Shown: in pieces, positions 62,858 through 64,000 of the stretch
How positions within the stretch are numbered: the stretch's first letter is position 1
How the letters are laid out: every line of letters starts with the position of its first letter
Assembly: GCA_030737835.1 (NCBI GenBank)
Contig: CM060849.1
Coordinates: 20,134,074-20,198,073, forward strand
Length of the DNA stretch: 64,000 bases
Source: Acorus gramineus
Taxonomy: Eukaryota; Streptophyta; Magnoliopsida; Acorales; Acoraceae
Reading direction: 5' to 3'
Notes under the pieces: generated by a model
Database searches by the model: none
What the model saw: only the letters and a program-made list of their open reading frames with translations
What the model was told of the DNA's origin: nothing
Made by a program: the position numbers and the translations under genes

Positions 62858-62972
62858 AAAGTAGCTCTAGTGTATGGTCAGATGAATGAACCGCCGGGCG
62901 CTCGTATGAGAGTTGGTTTGACTGCCCTAACCATGGCGGAATATTTCCGGGATGTTAATGAACAGGATGTAT
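62858..62972 (+). pseudogene. atpB: Plastid atpB fragment
   Basis: The frame reads [19 protein letters not shown], then [18 protein letters not shown], which is the chloroplast ATP synthase beta subunit. It begins right after the inverted LTR-like pair and ends abruptly near 62972. The piece is about 115 bp and nearly unchanged. It is the second independent plastid-derived insertion in the window. Confidence 0.88.
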
Positions 62973-63540
62973 TGAATGATCAAAATATTTTTTTTTTACT
63001 TTTCATCCGTTTCTCTCATTTCCCCTGCCCTGGGACACAGAGACACCTTATAAATAAAGATTTATTAAGCTATTTTATATACCTATATCGAACGAGTTTC
63101 CAAATATTCTCTCAGAAATTAGAACTTTTGGGGTTTCCAAACAGCATAATTAATAAAAAGATACTAAAATCCTACAGAGTGTATTATTCTAAGTAATCAA
63201 ATAATTCTATGATTTATCATTGTATCATCGCTGGCTGTACTGATATCTAAACCCTGCCGTTGTGTGTACGATTCACGAGATTTAGACCGAGATGATCATG
63301 ATCAGACGGTGAAGATAGCCGGAGTCTAGTTCAAAAAATTAAACCATTCACAGCGCAACACGTCTTATTACTTTATTCTCTCAGGACGCCGGACCTGCTG
63401 AATAAAACCAAAAAAAAAAAACAGTTGGTCGGTTGACGCAAGCATGGCTGCTGTACAGACTATGATAAGATTCGATGTAATTTGGTTTTCGAAAGAATTA
63501 ATTAATTTGATTTTTTATGTGTCATTTGTTGTTTTCTTTA
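62973..63540. other. Unassigned sequence after the atpB fragment
   Basis: A frame stays open to 63196 (with words like [18 protein letters not shown]) but I do not recognise it. It may be more organelle DNA or chance. Nothing else is supported. Confidence 0.3.
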
Positions 63541-64000
63541 AGGTAAAAATGGACACCTGGTTTCATTTTTGAAAGACGAGGTACAACTATAAGTGGAGGT
63601 ACTAAAAAATGAGAAGAAAAAACAATACAGAAATTACAATCAAAAGTACAAAAAATACTCGATTAGAAGTGGTATCCGAAAACCGGAGAGGGAAAGCGAT
63701 GAGTCTGGCCCCTAACTTACTCTTCAGTCATCATATTGCCCTACATAGCTTGATCTCGCACACCTCCGCAGTATATTTTTTTCAGTTTGTCAAGCACGAT
63801 TACAACATGGTCCACATATTTTTTTCAGTAAATTTGAGTCTTCTGAACATTCATTTCAATTTGGATCCTCCAAATCGCCCACGCACCCGAAGGAGCCACC
63901 ACTTGGGTCACTTGGCTATCTTTCACCCACCTTTTTCTGTGCTTTTACCATCTTCATTTTCTATCTTTTTAGTTGTTCTTAAAAATAGCAGAATTCTATC
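63541..64000 (-). mobile_element. Possible LINE 3' remnant, cut by the window edge
   Basis: On the minus strand 63910-63840 reads VTQVVAPSGAWAIWRIQIEM, resembling the W-x-IW motif near the end of plant LINE ORF2. Further text to about 63570 looks like a LINE 3' UTR (ttgtacttttgattgtaatt). The resemblance is weak, and no poly(A) or target duplication is placed. Confidence 0.3.

Noticed and set aside
62870-63196. 108-residue open frame
   Set aside because: Only the first ~35 residues are plastid atpB; the rest has no recognised relative and starts at a clear break.

Overview
The window looks like nuclear DNA of a flowering plant. It is AT-rich and has spliced genes with GT-AG introns up to about 2.3 kb, plant-specific families (class II HD-Zip, TBL/DUF231, clade-F-type PP2C, plastid-type ABC1 kinase), plastid DNA fragments and many small transposons. 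I cannot name the species from the sequence.

Layout. 1-6365 (+): 3' part of an ABC1-family atypical kinase gene, with a LINE tail in one intron. 6366-15727: gene-free and full of inverted-repeat elements: a 1-kb foldback element, a second long-TIR element, a MULE-like MITE with a perfect 9-bp TSD, a SINE and a PIF-like MITE. 15728-19216 (+): PP2C phosphatase, 289 aa, complete, with one probable GC-AG intron. 21302-24610 (+): CPYC glutaredoxin, 134 aa, complete. 25457-29220 (+): Cupin_4/JmjC ribosomal-oxygenase-like protein, about 780 aa, followed by a hAT MITE with a perfect 8-bp TSD. 30068-30460 (-): a two-exon, 99-aa secreted peptide precursor with a C-terminal Asp-Tyr...His-Pro motif like sulfated RGF/GLV peptides. 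No single open frame reveals it; I found it by reading across an intron.

30461-48597 is a long repeat-rich stretch with further PIF-like MITEs, a 3-copy tandem repeat, a chimeric plastid insertion (23S rRNA joined to the rbcL end) and a probable LTR remnant. 48598-49609 (+): class II HD-Zip transcription factor, 231 aa, complete. 49610-55204: repeats and MITEs. 55205-59017 (-): a trichome-birefringence-like O-acetyltransferase, 491 aa, complete, with a GC-AG intron that carries a SINE with a perfect 19-bp TSD. 59018-64000: no host gene; an inverted LTR-like pair, a plastid atpB fragment and a possible LINE tail.

The genes do not form a pathway; this is an ordinary plant gene neighbourhood. 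The points most worth checking are the peptide gene, the two GC-AG introns, the foldback element with nested tandem repeats, the dispersed TAA-flanked MITE family, the two-part plastid insertion and the open, transit-peptide-like reading frame upstream of the glutaredoxin. Exon limits come from splice signals, phase and remembered family sequences; no alignment was run.
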